The notes under the pieces: model-generated | The model's database searches: none | What the model was told of the DNA's origin: nothing | Seen by the model: only the letters and a program-made list of their open reading frames with translations | Position numbers and translations under genes: made by a program | Shown: piece after piece, positions 36,188-46,653 of the stretch | Layout of the letters: each line of letters starts with the position of its first letter | Position numbering within the stretch: position 1 is the first letter of the stretch | Source of the DNA: Campylobacter ornithocola | Lineage (GTDB): Bacteria; Campylobacterota; Campylobacteria; Campylobacterales; Campylobacteraceae | Length of the DNA: 64,000 nt | Direction: 5' to 3' | Assembly (NCBI RefSeq): GCF_013201605.1 | Contig: NZ_CP053848.1 | Location: forward strand, 620,001-684,000

Positions 36188-37390
36188 ATGAATATTGATG
36201 AAATTATTAAAGAAATTAAAAGAGGAATTGCAGAAATTATTGATGAGGAAAGATTAGTTTCTTTGGTAAAAAACTACTATGAAAAAGGTGAAAATTTTTT
36301 TGTAAAAGCTGGGTTTGATCCTACAGCCGCTGATTTACATTTAGGACATACTGTGGTTTTAAGCAAGATGGCCTTGCTTCAAAAACATGGAGCTATAGTG
36401 CAGTTTTTAATAGGAGATTTTACTGCTCAAATAGGCGATCCTACAGGTAAAAGTGTTACAAGAAAAAAACTTGACAAGGAAGAAGTGCTTAAAAATGCTA
36501 AAACTTATGAAGAACAAGTTTTTAAAATTTTAGATCCAAGTAAAACTCAAATTCATTTTAATTCTAAATGGCTAAATGAGCTAGGCGCTAGTGGTATAGT
36601 AGAGCTTACTTCAACTTTTAGTGTTGCTAGAATGCTTGAAAGAGATGATTTTACCAAACGCTTTAAAGAGCAAAGTCCTATATCAATATGTGAATTTTTG
36701 TATCCACTTTTGCAAGGTTATGATAGTGTTGCATTAAAAAGTGATATAGAAATGGGTGGAACTGATCAAAAATTTAATCTTTTAATGGGACGACAACTTC
36801 AAAGGATATACAATTGCCAAAAAGAACAAGTGGTTATGATGATGCCATTGCTTGAGGGTCTTGATGGTGTAAATAAAATGAGTAAAAGCTTGGGAAATTA
36901 TATTGGTGTAACAGAAGATGCCAAAGATATGTATGCCAAGGTTTTAAGTATAAGTGATGAATTAATGTTTAGATATTATGAGCTTTTAAGCGAGAAAAGT
37001 TCAAGTGAAATTTTGCAAATGAAAGATGATATTAAAAATGGTTCATTACATCCTAAAAAAGCTAAGGAAAATTTAGCTTTAGAAATTACTACGCGTTTTC
37101 ATTCAAATGAATGTGCGTTAAAAGCTAAAGAGGAGTTTGACAAAGTTCATAGTGCAAAAGAACTTCCTAGTGATATGCCAAGTTTCACTTTAGAAGGTAG
37201 TATTTGGCTTGCGAAAGCTATAGTAGAGTGTAAAATGGAAATTTCTACTTCAGCCGCTAGAAGATTGATTAATTCAAATGCAGTGAGTATTAATGGGAAA
37301 AAAGTTCAAGATGAACAATTCCAACTAGAAAATGGTGAATATATTTTACAAGTTGGAAAAAGAAAATTTGCAAAATTAAAGGTAATATAA
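36188..37390 (+). CDS. tyrS: Tyrosine--tRNA ligase
   Basis: 400 aa from the ATG at 36188; the upstream in-frame ATGs fall within spoT and lack a site. Class I motifs: the HIGH equivalent HLGH in AADLHLGHTVVLSKMA and KMSKS in VNKMSKSLGN. A C-terminal S4 domain follows (RRLINSNAVSINGKKV). Confidence 0.94.
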   Translation: MNIDEIIKEIKRGIAEIIDEERLVSLVKNYYEKGENFFVKAGFDPTAADLHLGHTVVLSKMALLQKHGAIVQFLIGDFTAQIGDPTGKSVTRKKLDKEEVLKNAKTYEEQVFKILDPSKTQIHFNSKWLNELGASGIVELTSTFSVARMLERDDFTKRFKEQSPISICEFLYPLLQGYDSVALKSDIEMGGTDQKFNLLMGRQLQRIYNCQKEQVVMMMPLLEGLDGVNKMSKSLGNYIGVTEDAKDMYAKVLSISDELMFRYYELLSEKSSSEILQMKDDIKNGSLHPKKAKENLALEITTRFHSNECALKAKEEFDKVHSAKELPSDMPSFTLEGSIWLAKAIVECKMEISTSAARRLINSNAVSINGKKVQDEQFQLENGEYILQVGKRKFAKLKVI

Positions 37391-38487
37391 TGAGTTTTAA
37401 AGCTTTAAAAATCGGAAAGCACGAGATAAAATATCCTATTTTTCAAGGTGGTATGGGACTTGGTATAAGTTGGGACAAGCTTGCTTCTGCGGTTTCTTTA
37501 AATGGTGGTTTAGGGATTATTTCTTCAGTAGGAACTGGATATTATGAAAATAGAACGCATATAGATAAAGAGTTCAATGCAAAACCTTATGGTAGTGATA
37601 ATTTTTATTCAAAAGCAGGCTTAAAGGCTTTGATAGATAATGCTAGAAAGGTTTGCAAAGATGCACCTTTAGGTTGTAATATTTTATATGCAAGTAATAA
37701 TTATTCGCAAATTGCACGTAATGCTTGTGAGGTTGGTTTTAATGTGATAGTTTCAGGAGCAGGACTTCCTACAAATTTACCTGAATTCACACAAGATTAT
37801 CCTGATGTTGCTTTGGTGCCTATTGTATCATCTGCTAAAGCTTTAAAAATTATTTGTAAAAGATGGCAAAGTAGATATAATCGCTTACCTGATGCGGTTA
37901 TAGTTGAAGGACCAAAAAGTGGAGGACATCAAGGTTTTACTTATGAGCAGTGTTTAATGGATGAATATCAATTAGAAAATGTGGTGCCACAGGTTGCGCA
38001 AGAAATTAAAAACTGGGGTGATATACCATTAATTGCTGCAGGCGGAATTTGGGATAAGCAAGATATAGAAAAAATGATGTCTTTGGGGGCAAGTGGCGTT
38101 CAAATGGGAACTCGTTTCATAGGAACTTTTGAATGCGATGCGAGTGATGATTTCAAACAAGTATTGCTAGATTGTAAAAAAGAAGATATTGAGCTTTTAA
38201 AATCTCCAGTTGGCTATCCTGCAAGAGGGGTAAGAACTAATCTTTTAAATTTAGTTGATAAAAGAATGGGGCCAAAAATTTCTTGTGTGAGCAATTGCGT
38301 TGCACCATGTGGTAGAGGTAAGGAAGCTACTAAAGTAGGTTATTGTATAGCAGATAGATTATATGATGCATGGAGTGGTAAAAAAGAAACAGGCTTATTT
38401 TTTACAGGTGCTAATGGATATAGACTAGATAAGCTTATCAGCGTAGAAGAGCTAATGAAAAAATTAGTTAATGGTGAAGATGCTTAG
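37390..38487 (+). CDS. Nitronate monooxygenase-like flavoprotein
   Basis: 365 aa. FMN-dependent NMO/2-nitropropane dioxygenase fold: N-terminal IFQGGMGLGIS, EGPKSGGHQG with the catalytic His region, and IPLIAAGGIWD followed by GASGVQMGTRF for the phosphate of FMN. The physiological substrate is unknown. A Cys cluster near the end (CVSNCVAPCGRG) is typical of the epsilonproteobacterial form. Confidence 0.85.
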   Translation: MSFKALKIGKHEIKYPIFQGGMGLGISWDKLASAVSLNGGLGIISSVGTGYYENRTHIDKEFNAKPYGSDNFYSKAGLKALIDNARKVCKDAPLGCNILYASNNYSQIARNACEVGFNVIVSGAGLPTNLPEFTQDYPDVALVPIVSSAKALKIICKRWQSRYNRLPDAVIVEGPKSGGHQGFTYEQCLMDEYQLENVVPQVAQEIKNWGDIPLIAAGGIWDKQDIEKMMSLGASGVQMGTRFIGTFECDASDDFKQVLLDCKKEDIELLKSPVGYPARGVRTNLLNLVDKRMGPKISCVSNCVAPCGRGKEATKVGYCIADRLYDAWSGKKETGLFFTGANGYRLDKLISVEELMKKLVNGEDA

Positions 38488-40384
38488 AATATTTTTTGTT
38501 TTTTTATTATCTTGTCTTAGTATTTTTGCTAATATGGAAGTTAAGAAATTTGATCAAATTTTTTTAACTTCTAATCCAGAAGAAAAACTACAATTACATC
38601 AGCAATTAAAATCTTTGTATATACAAAGTGTTATTAATGATAATAATGAAGAAAAAAATGAGATTTTAAAAAGATTAATTATAAGTTCAAATTCTTTAGG
38701 TTTTGATGATAAAGCTTATGTGCAAGAGCTTAAAGAAAGTGGAGTAAGTGAAGAAGAAATTTCGCGTTTAAAAAATGCCTTAAATGTTATACAAGATCAA
38801 AAAATCAAAAAAGAATCAGTAAAAAAAGAAGTTAATACTGCTATGTCTGATAAAAAAGAAGATAAAAAAGAAGATAAAAAAGAAGATAAAAAAGAAGATA
38901 AAAAAGAAGATAAAAAAGAAGATAAAAAAGAAGATAAAAAAGCTCCGGTGCAAAAAGAGCTTTTTGTGCTTGATGTTAAAAAATTAGATAATGGTATTTT
39001 ACTTGACTTGAGTGAAAAAATCAGCCAAAAAGATATTAAAAATTTTACTCTCAAGGGTGATAATAATTTTCGTTATGTTGCAGATTTTGATGGAGTTTTA
39101 AAAGGACCTAAGAGAAATTTTGAATTTAAAGATTTTGATATTATCGTATCACAATTTAATCCTACAAGTATGCGTTTAGTTTTGAGTTCAAAAAAAGAGC
39201 TAAAAATAAAAATAGAGCTTAAAAATCAAAGTCTTTTTATGGGGCTTGAAAAAGTAGAAAAAAAAGAAGAGCCTAAATCTATAATTAAAAAGCAAAATGA
39301 GGCTAAAAAAACAACAACTAAAAAGGAAGTTATAAAAAATGAACCATTGTATATTTTAAAATCAAGTAAAGCTAAAAATGGTATTAATTTAAAATTAAAT
39401 AATGATATTGATTTTGAAGATATTAAAATTAATTCTTTTAAAGATGGTAAAATATATCGTTCTATTGTAAGTTTTGAAGCTATTTTAGAAGGTGATAGAA
39501 AAAAAATCGATATTAATAAAAATCAATCTATTACAGTAGTACAGTTTAACAAAACAACAGTAAGGGTTGTTTTAAATTCCACTAGTGATTTTAAAACTAA
39601 TCTTGATTTAGATGATGAGGAATTATTTATAGGTTTTGAAAAAAAGATCAAAAAAACACCGACAAAAACTGCCTCAAAAACAACAAAAACTGCTATTAAA
39701 AAATCAGGGAAAATCATAGTGATTGACCCAGGTCATGGAGGAAAAGATCCAGGTACTTTGGGTGATAAAGGTGTTAGAGAAAAAGATGTAGTTTTAAGTG
39801 TGGCTTTAAAACTTGGCAATGAGCTTAAAAAACGCGGGTATAGAATTTATTATACTAGAAGTACGGATAAATTTATAAATTTAAGAGATAGAACTTCTAT
39901 GGCCAATGAAAAAATGGCAGATTTGTTTATTTCTATCCATGCAAATGCAGCTCCAAATAAACAAAGAGCTAAGACTCTTGAAGGTATTGAAACTTTCTTT
40001 TTGTCACCTGCAAGAAGTGAAAGAAGTAAAAAGGCTGCTGAGTTAGAGAATCAATCAGATTTTGAAGAGATGAATTATTTTTCTAAACAAACCTTTTTAA
40101 ATTTTTTAAATCGTGAAAAAATAGTCGCTTCAAATAAACTTGCCATTGATGTACAAAAAAAGATTTTAAGTAATGTAAGAAAAAAATATAAAGTTGTTGA
40201 TGGTGGGGTTAGAGAAGCTCCTTTTTGGGTTTTAGTGGGTGCACAAATGCCTGCTATATTGATCGAGACAGGTTATATCAGTCATCCTAGCGAAAGAAAT
40301 AGACTAGTAAATAAAAATTTTCAAGAATTATTAGCTATTGGTATTGCTAATGGCATAGAGAGTTATTTTTACAAAAACCAATGA
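38471..40384 (+). CDS. amiA: N-acetylmuramoyl-L-alanine amidase (AmiA type)
   Basis: 637 aa. Signal peptide to ~residue 21; helical region; a (DKKE)n low-complexity stretch at ~127-157; two AMIN domains (about 160-250 and 290-385) for septal targeting; a basic Thr/Lys linker; and a C-terminal amidase_3 domain (~412-637). Zinc and catalytic residues are present: H in [13 protein letters not shown] in [10 protein letters not shown] in SIHANAAP, and E in [11 protein letters not shown]. It separates daughter cells by cutting glycan-peptide bonds. The protein fits the FtsEX-EnvC-like pathway encoded 6 kb upstream. Confidence 0.93.
   Translation: MVKMLRIFFVFLLSCLSIFANMEVKKFDQIFLTSNPEEKLQLHQQLKSLYIQSVINDNNEEKNEILKRLIISSNSLGFDDKAYVQELKESGVSEEEISRLKNALNVIQDQKIKKESVKKEVNTAMSDKKEDKKEDKKEDKKEDKKEDKKEDKKEDKKAPVQKELFVLDVKKLDNGILLDLSEKISQKDIKNFTLKGDNNFRYVADFDGVLKGPKRNFEFKDFDIIVSQFNPTSMRLVLSSKKELKIKIELKNQSLFMGLEKVEKKEEPKSIIKKQNEAKKTTTKKEVIKNEPLYILKSSKAKNGINLKLNNDIDFEDIKINSFKDGKIYRSIVSFEAILEGDRKKIDINKNQSITVVQFNKTTVRVVLNSTSDFKTNLDLDDEELFIGFEKKIKKTPTKTASKTTKTAIKKSGKIIVIDPGHGGKDPGTLGDKGVREKDVVLSVALKLGNELKKRGYRIYYTRSTDKFINLRDRTSMANEKMADLFISIHANAAPNKQRAKTLEGIETFFLSPARSERSKKAAELENQSDFEEMNYFSKQTFLNFLNREKIVASNKLAIDVQKKILSNVRKKYKVVDGGVREAPFWVLVGAQMPAILIETGYISHPSERNRLVNKNFQELLAIGIANGIESYFYKNQ
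38850..38941 (+). repeat. 12-bp tandem repeat inside amiA
   Basis: About eight perfect copies of GATAAAAAAGAA, each encoding DKKE, between the helical region and the first AMIN domain. Because the unit is a multiple of three, copy-number changes keep the frame and would only alter linker length and charge. Confidence 0.9.
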
Positions 40385-42213
40385 AAAAAGCAAATATCAT
40401 CATCAAAGACAATGCACCTTTCTCTTTAGATTTTGATGATTATTATTTTAACTCTAGTGATGGTTTAAGCGAAAGTGAATTTATTTATACTAATGCTTTT
40501 GAGTTTCAAGCAAAACAAACTATTGCAGAGCTTGGTTTTGGTATAGGTTTAAATTTTTTCCTTACTCTAAAGCGTTTTATAAAAGAAAAAAAAGAAAACC
40601 AAAGACTTTTTTATCTTAGTTTTGAAAATTTTTATATAGAAAAAGATAAATTAAGAGAAATTTATAAAAATCTTGGTTTTTATGAGGAATTTAAAGAACT
40701 TCTGGAGCAGTTTTTAAAATTTTATCCCCCATGTAAAGATGGAGTTTATAGGTTTTATTTTCAAGATTGTTTTTTGGACTTGGTGTTTGGTGATGCTAAT
40801 GAAAAATTGCAAAAATTAGATTTTAAAGCTGATGTTTGGTATTTAGATGGTTTTGCCCCTGCTAAAAATCAAGAGATGTTTGATGAAGATATTATAAATA
40901 AAGTTGCTAAAAACTCAAAAATAAATACCAAAGTCTTAACCTTTTCTTCTGCAAGTGTTTTAAAAAAAGCTTTAATAAATAATAATTTTCAAGTGCAAAA
41001 AGTAAAAGGTTTTAGAAAAAGAGAAATGATACAAGCTATTTTTAATGGCTTAGAGTCTGAAGACAAATTTGCCTATTTTAATACTCCATATTTAAAAAAA
41101 GATATCCAAAAAATAGCCATTATTGGAGCAGGTATAGCTGGAGCTAGTTTAGCTTATGAATTTTCATTAAGAAATGTTCAAGTGGATATTTTTGAGAAAG
41201 AAAATTCACTAGGTAAGGGTGCTTCTGGAAATATCAATGGAATTTTAAGTTCTTTGATTTTAAAACCTGATGTTTTATTGGGGGAATTTTCACAATATGC
41301 TTTTTTAGAAGCGAGTAGGTTTTATAGGCAAATTTTAAACTTAGATCCACAAGGCGTTTATGAATTTTCTCATAATGAGCTTATGCAAGAGCGTTTTAAT
41401 AGTCAAAAAGATAATATTTTGTTTAAAATTACCAATAATCAAGCTTTTTTAAAAGATGGAATGTGCATAAAGCCTCAAAAAGTAGTTAAGACACTTTTGG
41501 AAAAAAGTAAAGCAAGTGTATTTTTTGAGTATGAATTTATAGATTATTCTTATGAAAATGAAAAGTTTTCTTTGCGATTTAACAATAAAAAGACTTTAAA
41601 AGATTATGATGTATTAATTTATGCTCAAGGTGCTGATGTTAAGAACTTTTTAGATTATAAATATATGAAATTAAGTAGTGTTAGAGGTCAATGTACCCAT
41701 TTAAAACCATTTTTAAAAAATACTCATGCCTTATCATCAAAAGGTTATGTTTGTCCTATCAACGAGGAATTAAATTTGCAACTTATTGGTGCAAGTTACG
41801 ATAGATTAAATTATACCAACATACTTTTAGAAAAAGATGATTTTCAAAATATTGAAAATATAAGAGAATTTTTAGAAAATGAAAAATTAGAGATTGTGGG
41901 TGGTAAAGTAGGATTTAGATCATATTCTAGCGATAGATTTGCTATAGTTGGTCAAGCATATGATGAAAATTTTTATTTACAAAATTATAAAGCACTTTTA
42001 TGGCATAAAAATAAAGCTCAAGTAACTCCAAATGAATTTATTCCCTTATATTTTAGTATTGCTCATGGCTCTAGAGCTTTTGCTAGTGCTATTATATCTT
42101 CTAGAATTATTACTTCTTTGGTTTTTAATGAACCAAGAATAGAAAAAGAGTTTTTATATGCTTTGCATCCTGCAAGATTTTTAATCCGTCAGCTAAAAAA
42201 AGGAAAAAATTAG
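40381..42213 (+). CDS. mnmC: Bifunctional tRNA mnm5s2U34 methyltransferase/oxidoreductase
   Basis: 610 aa with both halves. The N-terminal methyltransferase (MnmC2 part) has [13 protein letters not shown] and [15 protein letters not shown]. The C-terminal FAD oxidoreductase (MnmC1 part, from ~residue 240) has [17 protein letters not shown]. It completes the wobble modification of certain tRNAs. Overlaps amiA by 4 bp. Confidence 0.93.
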   Translation: MKKANIIIKDNAPFSLDFDDYYFNSSDGLSESEFIYTNAFEFQAKQTIAELGFGIGLNFFLTLKRFIKEKKENQRLFYLSFENFYIEKDKLREIYKNLGFYEEFKELLEQFLKFYPPCKDGVYRFYFQDCFLDLVFGDANEKLQKLDFKADVWYLDGFAPAKNQEMFDEDIINKVAKNSKINTKVLTFSSASVLKKALINNNFQVQKVKGFRKREMIQAIFNGLESEDKFAYFNTPYLKKDIQKIAIIGAGIAGASLAYEFSLRNVQVDIFEKENSLGKGASGNINGILSSLILKPDVLLGEFSQYAFLEASRFYRQILNLDPQGVYEFSHNELMQERFNSQKDNILFKITNNQAFLKDGMCIKPQKVVKTLLEKSKASVFFEYEFIDYSYENEKFSLRFNNKKTLKDYDVLIYAQGADVKNFLDYKYMKLSSVRGQCTHLKPFLKNTHALSSKGYVCPINEELNLQLIGASYDRLNYTNILLEKDDFQNIENIREFLENEKLEIVGGKVGFRSYSSDRFAIVGQAYDENFYLQNYKALLWHKNKAQVTPNEFIPLYFSIAHGSRAFASAIISSRIITSLVFNEPRIEKEFLYALHPARFLIRQLKKGKN

Positions 42214-42273
42214 AATTTCATTTTCACTTCATTTTATTTATGTATTTTTACGTATTGCAAACAAGGAGAGTAT

Positions 42274-42777
42274 ATGCGAAAAATTCAACCTACATTAAAT
42301 GAGAAATTTTTTAATGATGGGTAAATTATTGTCTCAAAAACCGACAAAACCGGAAGAATAGTTTATTGTAATAGAAATTTTATGATTTTATCAGGATATA
42401 AAGAATCAGAGCTTTTGGGTAAACCCCATAATATAATTCGTCATCCTGATATGCCTAAAGTTGTTTTTGAAATTCTTTGGGAAAGTATTAAAAATAAAAA
42501 AGAGGTTATTGCTTATGTAAAAAATTTATCTAAAGATGGCTCATTTTATTGGGTATTAGCTTTTGTAACTCCTTCTTTTGATTCTAATGGAGAGGTTATG
42601 GGGTATCATTCGATGCGCTTAAATCCTAAAAAGGAAGCTATTGAAAAAATAGAAAAAATATACAAAGAGCTTTTATTAGAAGAGCAAAAAGGCGGACAAA
42701 AAGCATCAAGAAAATTACTAAATAATATTTTAAATTCAAAAGGAATGAGCTATGAAGAATTGGTTTTATCGATATAA
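42274..42777 (+). pseudogene. PAS-domain signalling protein (CetB/CetC-like) with an early stop codon
   Basis: A normal start with AAGGAG upstream begins MRKIQPTLNEKFFNDG, then TAA at codon 17 (42322-42324). Past the stop the frame stays open for 150 codons with a good PAS domain (IIVSKTDKTGRIVYCNRNF...GYKESELLGKPHNIIRHPDMP...). If read through, the protein would be 167 aa, about the size of the C. jejuni energy-taxis PAS proteins CetB and CetC. The next gene, overlapping by 26 bp, is a CetA-like transducer. A shorter product from the ATG at 42382 would lack the first PAS strands. Probably inactivated by one recent base change. Confidence 0.75.
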
Positions 42778-44125
42778 TGTCAACCAAATTGTAAATTACT
42801 TTGCTTTGTTTTTATTTTGTTTAATGGCTTTTTTAGAAGTAATTGAAGGAAAAGTTTTTGGTTTTGTTTTTTGTGTTTTAGGAACTTTAATTGTGCTATT
42901 TAGTATTGCCAGTGCTTATTATAGAAATAAAGAAGTATTGAGAGCAGCTTCGGTTTTAAATGAGCTTGCAAAAGGAAATTTAGAAGCTAGGGTAACTCAT
43001 ATACCTGTTCCAAAATCTGGAGTAGGTAAGTTGGGCTGGGTTGTTAATGACTTAGCAGATCAGATTGAAGCTTTTAATAGAGAAATTCTTAACGCAATTT
43101 TAGCAGTCAAAGAGCAAAGATCTTATAGAAAAGCAAGACTTGAGGGTTTGGTGGGTGCTTTTGAATATAATGCCAAGGTTATTAATGAGGCAACCTTAGA
43201 AATTGAAAAAACTCAAAATTTATCTACAAGAAGTATTATTGTAGAAAATGTATCTAAGAGCATGTCAGATTCTTTGCAAAAAGAATTAGCATTGATTAAT
43301 ACAAAGCTTAATGATACTGCAGATATCATGCATGATGTATATGATCAGGCAAATGACATTTCTATTCATTCTTCAAAAAGTGCTAAAAACGCACAGGTAA
43401 TCTCAGATGATTTGGCAAATTTAGGTGAAAATATAGGGCAAATTCATACTTTAATAGATACTTTTTCTCAGCAAATTAATAGTGTATCTTCTTTTATAGG
43501 TATTATTGAAGATATTACAGAGCAAACAAATCTTTTGGCATTAAATGCTGCGATTGAAGCAGCTCGTGCAGGTGAACATGGTAGAGGTTTTGCTGTGGTT
43601 GCTGATGAGGTTAGAGCTTTGGCTGAAAAAACTCAAGTTGCGGCTAAAGAAATTTCTGTGATGATTAAAACATTAATAGAACAAATGGGCAATATTAAAG
43701 ATATTACAAACGAAGCTTATGGAGTTGCTAAAAATTCTAATTCAAGTTTAGAAGAGTTTCAAAAAGTTTTCACAGGTGTTGATGAAAAGGCTAAAATTTT
43801 ATTAGATGAAATTTCTAAAACTAGTGCAGATACTAATAAAATTTTACTTTATTTAGAGTGTTGTTTAAAAACATACTTAGCTTGTTCTTGTGTGATTAAT
43901 TCTAAAATAGAACACGTAGAAGATAATAATTTAGCTAAATTTGATACCCAAAATAATATTTTTGTTTTAAATCAAGATTTAAATTCTTATATTGAAAAAT
44001 TGTTTAGTTGTATAAAAAATAATCAATTAATACAAGAAGAAAAAAATATTTATGTTTGGATTAAGCAAATTCAAGATATAAATGAAAGGATGATAAGCGA
44101 AATAGAATGCAAAAAGCACATATAA
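42752..44125 (+). CDS. CetA-like energy-taxis transducer (HAMP plus MCP domain)
   Basis: 457 aa, close to C. jejuni CetA (459 aa). Two membrane segments separated by a very short loop (residues ~12-30 and ~33-55) mean there is almost no periplasmic sensor. A HAMP domain follows ([16 protein letters not shown]...), then the MCP signalling hairpin with [44 protein letters not shown]. Such proteins take their signal from a cytoplasmic PAS partner, here the gene just upstream, which carries a nonsense codon. The C-terminal ~110 residues ([21 protein letters not shown]...) are unusual for CetA and may be a CZB-like zinc-binding domain. Confidence 0.75.
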   Translation: MKNWFYRYNVNQIVNYFALFLFCLMAFLEVIEGKVFGFVFCVLGTLIVLFSIASAYYRNKEVLRAASVLNELAKGNLEARVTHIPVPKSGVGKLGWVVNDLADQIEAFNREILNAILAVKEQRSYRKARLEGLVGAFEYNAKVINEATLEIEKTQNLSTRSIIVENVSKSMSDSLQKELALINTKLNDTADIMHDVYDQANDISIHSSKSAKNAQVISDDLANLGENIGQIHTLIDTFSQQINSVSSFIGIIEDITEQTNLLALNAAIEAARAGEHGRGFAVVADEVRALAEKTQVAAKEISVMIKTLIEQMGNIKDITNEAYGVAKNSNSSLEEFQKVFTGVDEKAKILLDEISKTSADTNKILLYLECCLKTYLACSCVINSKIEHVEDNNLAKFDTQNNIFVLNQDLNSYIEKLFSCIKNNQLIQEEKNIYVWIKQIQDINERMISEIECKKHI

Positions 44126-44137
44126 ATGAGAGGTTGA

Positions 44138-44968
44138 GTGAAAAAATACATTTTTTTAAGTTGTATATGTATAAGTGTATTTGCTTTAAGTTTAGAAGAA
44201 AGTTTAAGCGAAGGTGAAGCAAATGCTACTAAAAAACAAAAGACAAATATGGTTTCTAAACAAGTATTTTTTCAAAAACCACAAGAATACCAAAATCAAA
44301 ATATAGATTTTGGATCCTTTGCTAGCAAGTCTTTGGGTCAAGTTTTGAATTTAAGTTCTAAGGATAAAACGGAAGCTAATTTAGACTATAACGCTTTAAA
44401 TGTAAATATAAAAAATATCAATTCGATATTAGATTATAATAATGCTGCTTTACTCTTGGAAAAACAAGCAAGAATAGGTCAAGTAGATCAGGCTTATTCT
44501 TTGGGACTTATCAATCGTTATACATTTAATGAGTTTAATTTCGGATTTAATTACTTTAATGATCAGTATAAAGAAGCTTATACCAAGAATAGTTTTGGAG
44601 CTGAGTTGCAATTTAGTCATTATTTTAAAGCATATGTTAATCATTATAAGATTAAAGAAAATAATAGCGATAATAGTACAGAGCTTGGTGTTGTATTTGA
44701 TTTACCTTATTTAAATGTTTTAAATATTAATTCTAATATAAAGGAACTACAAAATCAGTATAATATCACTTATTCTCCAATTTCTATTTTGGATTTATCA
44801 CTTAATTATCAAGATGAAAAAACTGGTATTAAAGATCAAACGGCAATGTGGATAAGATTTAGATTAAACTATGAACAAAGCTTAGGTAGGCAATTTTATA
44901 ATAGTTTTTATCATAAAAACAATATAAGTGATTTTAATCGTTATGATTTCGCAACAAGAACTTATTAA
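44138..44968 (+). CDS. Short inverse-autotransporter-type beta-barrel protein
   Basis: 276 aa from a GTG start with GAGG upstream. Signal peptide (residues 1-16). After ~100 residues, alternating-strand segments (LGLINRYTFNEFNFGFNYF, KNSFGAELQFSHYFKAYVN, YNITYSPISILDLSLNYQDEKTG and MWIRFRLNYE) follow the order seen in intimin/invasin inverse-autotransporter barrels. No passenger domain follows; the protein ends ~30 residues after the last strand. It would be an outer-membrane protein. The assignment is from strand pattern. Confidence 0.6.
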   Translation: MKKYIFLSCICISVFALSLEESLSEGEANATKKQKTNMVSKQVFFQKPQEYQNQNIDFGSFASKSLGQVLNLSSKDKTEANLDYNALNVNIKNINSILDYNNAALLLEKQARIGQVDQAYSLGLINRYTFNEFNFGFNYFNDQYKEAYTKNSFGAELQFSHYFKAYVNHYKIKENNSDNSTELGVVFDLPYLNVLNINSNIKELQNQYNITYSPISILDLSLNYQDEKTGIKDQTAMWIRFRLNYEQSLGRQFYNSFYHKNNISDFNRYDFATRTY

Positions 44969-46071
44969 TTAGCTATAAAACGGGTAATATCATTATAAGT
45001 TACAAATACCATTAAACTTAAAAGTAAAGCCATGCCAAAATAGCTAAGGTATTCAAAGCATACTTTTGGAACTTCTTTTTTAAAAATTAGCTCATAAAGA
45101 TTAAATAATATATGTCCTCCATCAAGTGCTGGGATAGGAAGTAGATTTAGTACTCCAAGATTGATAGAAATTAAAGCTGTGATTAAAAATAAAACTACGA
45201 TGCTAGTATTTGCTGCTTTGGAGGTTATATCTACCATGGTAATAATTCCACCCATATTTTTAGCATCTAATTCCCCGCTTATAATTTTAGCAAGTCCTTT
45301 AAAAATAAGCAAAGAAGCTTCTATGCTTTCTTCATAGGCATATTTTAAACTACTAATTCCTGGATGATAAATTGTCACAAACTCACCCTTAGGTGCTATA
45401 CCAATTAAAGGTTTTTGTACTTTTTGGTAAAACTCATTATAACCTTGATCAATTTGCGGAGTTAAAGTAATATCAATGAGTTTATTTTCACGTTCTATAC
45501 TAAGTAAAGTTGGTTTTATATGAACGAGTTTGCCAATTTCTTCAAAGCTTTGAATTGTAATCCCATCTATGGCTAGTATTTTATCCCCAATTTGTAAATT
45601 TGCTTTTTGGGCGGCTGAATTTGGTGCTATATTTCCAATAACAGGTGCAAGTTTTTGTATGCCTAAAAAGCCTATAGCTATATAAAGTAAAAATGCTAGA
45701 AAAAAATTAAAAAATGGACCCGCGAAAAGTATGTAAATTCTAGCTAAAGGAGTTAAACTATTATAACTATTTGGCTCATAATTTTTTTCGCTAGGATTTA
45801 AATCATCTTGTCCTTTAAGTTTAACATAACCACCAAAAGGTAAAGCAGATAAGCGATATTCTGTGTTTTTATAAGTTTTTTTAAAAATAGCTTTTCCAAA
45901 TCCTATGCTAAAAATTTCCACATCAACTCTCATGTGTTTTGCAGCTAAAAAATGACCTAGTTCGTGAAAAAAAATCAAAAAAGATATTACTAAAAGTGTT
46001 ATTAAAAAGCTAAAAGAATAAAATTTAAACCCTATAGCTAAAATGATAAATAAAAATAAATATGATTTCAA
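44965..46071 (-). CDS. rseP: Site-2 intramembrane metalloprotease RseP
   Basis: 368 aa. HELGH (FFHELGHFLAAKHM, residues ~35-48) is the zinc site, and LNLLPIPALDGGHILF supplies the third ligand. One PDZ domain lies between. RseP-family proteases cut membrane-bound regulators and signal-peptide remnants. It follows pgsA with 1 bp between, as in other Campylobacter. Confidence 0.92.
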   Translation of the reverse strand: MKSYLFLFIILAIGFKFYSFSFLITLLVISFLIFFHELGHFLAAKHMRVDVEIFSIGFGKAIFKKTYKNTEYRLSALPFGGYVKLKGQDDLNPSEKNYEPNSYNSLTPLARIYILFAGPFFNFFLAFLLYIAIGFLGIQKLAPVIGNIAPNSAAQKANLQIGDKILAIDGITIQSFEEIGKLVHIKPTLLSIERENKLIDITLTPQIDQGYNEFYQKVQKPLIGIAPKGEFVTIYHPGISSLKYAYEESIEASLLIFKGLAKIISGELDAKNMGGIITMVDITSKAANTSIVVLFLITALISINLGVLNLLPIPALDGGHILFNLYELIFKKEVPKVCFEYLSYFGMALLLSLMVFVTYNDITRFIAN

Positions 46072-46072
46072 G

Positions 46073-46603
46073 TTATACCTTTTTTAAATGTTTTATATAA
46101 GCTAATATATATTCAAAAGCCGAATAAAGTGTAAGTACTAAAGCAACAAACAACAATGTATTGGCAAAAGGCCATTGCATAATCAAAAATATAATGGCTA
46201 TCATTTGAAAAGTTGTTTTTATTTTGCCTGCAAAGGAAGCACTTACATCAAATTTTTCACTTACCATAACCACTCTAAAACCAGTTATAAAAAATTCTCT
46301 TACTAAGATAATATAAATCATCCATGGGTCAGCTCTTTGAGTGAGTAATAATCCTAAAAAAGCAGCTAAAACAAGCATTTTATCTGCTAAAGGATCTATA
46401 ATAGCCCCAAGTTTTGTAGTTTGATTCCAAGTTCTTGCAATATAACCATCAAAAAAATCAGTCAAAGCAGCTATACCAAAAACAACACAAGCAAAATAAT
46501 TTACCCAACTAGGATGGATATTTTCAAAATCATTAATGAGTAAAAAAAATAAAAGTGGAGCTAATAATATCCTTATAAATGCTAAGATATTAGGTAAATT
46601 CAT
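46073..46603 (-). CDS. pgsA: CDP-diacylglycerol--glycerol-3-phosphate 3-phosphatidyltransferase
   Basis: 176 aa with several membrane segments. The CDP-alcohol transferase motif is intact: DFFDGYIARTWNQTTKLGAIIDPLADK. It makes phosphatidylglycerol-phosphate, the first step to phosphatidylglycerol and cardiolipin. Confidence 0.92.
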   Translation of the reverse strand: MNLPNILAFIRILLAPLLFFLLINDFENIHPSWVNYFACVVFGIAALTDFFDGYIARTWNQTTKLGAIIDPLADKMLVLAAFLGLLLTQRADPWMIYIILVREFFITGFRVVMVSEKFDVSASFAGKIKTTFQMIAIIFLIMQWPFANTLLFVALVLTLYSAFEYILAYIKHLKKV

Positions 46604-46653
46604 TGCTTATTGATCCTTGTGCTATAAAAAATACCCCTAAAATAGGTAATGAA

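Noticed and set aside
38850-38941. Short tandem repeats as a CRISPR array
   Set aside because: The 12-bp units are contiguous with no spacers and encode DKKE inside amiA.
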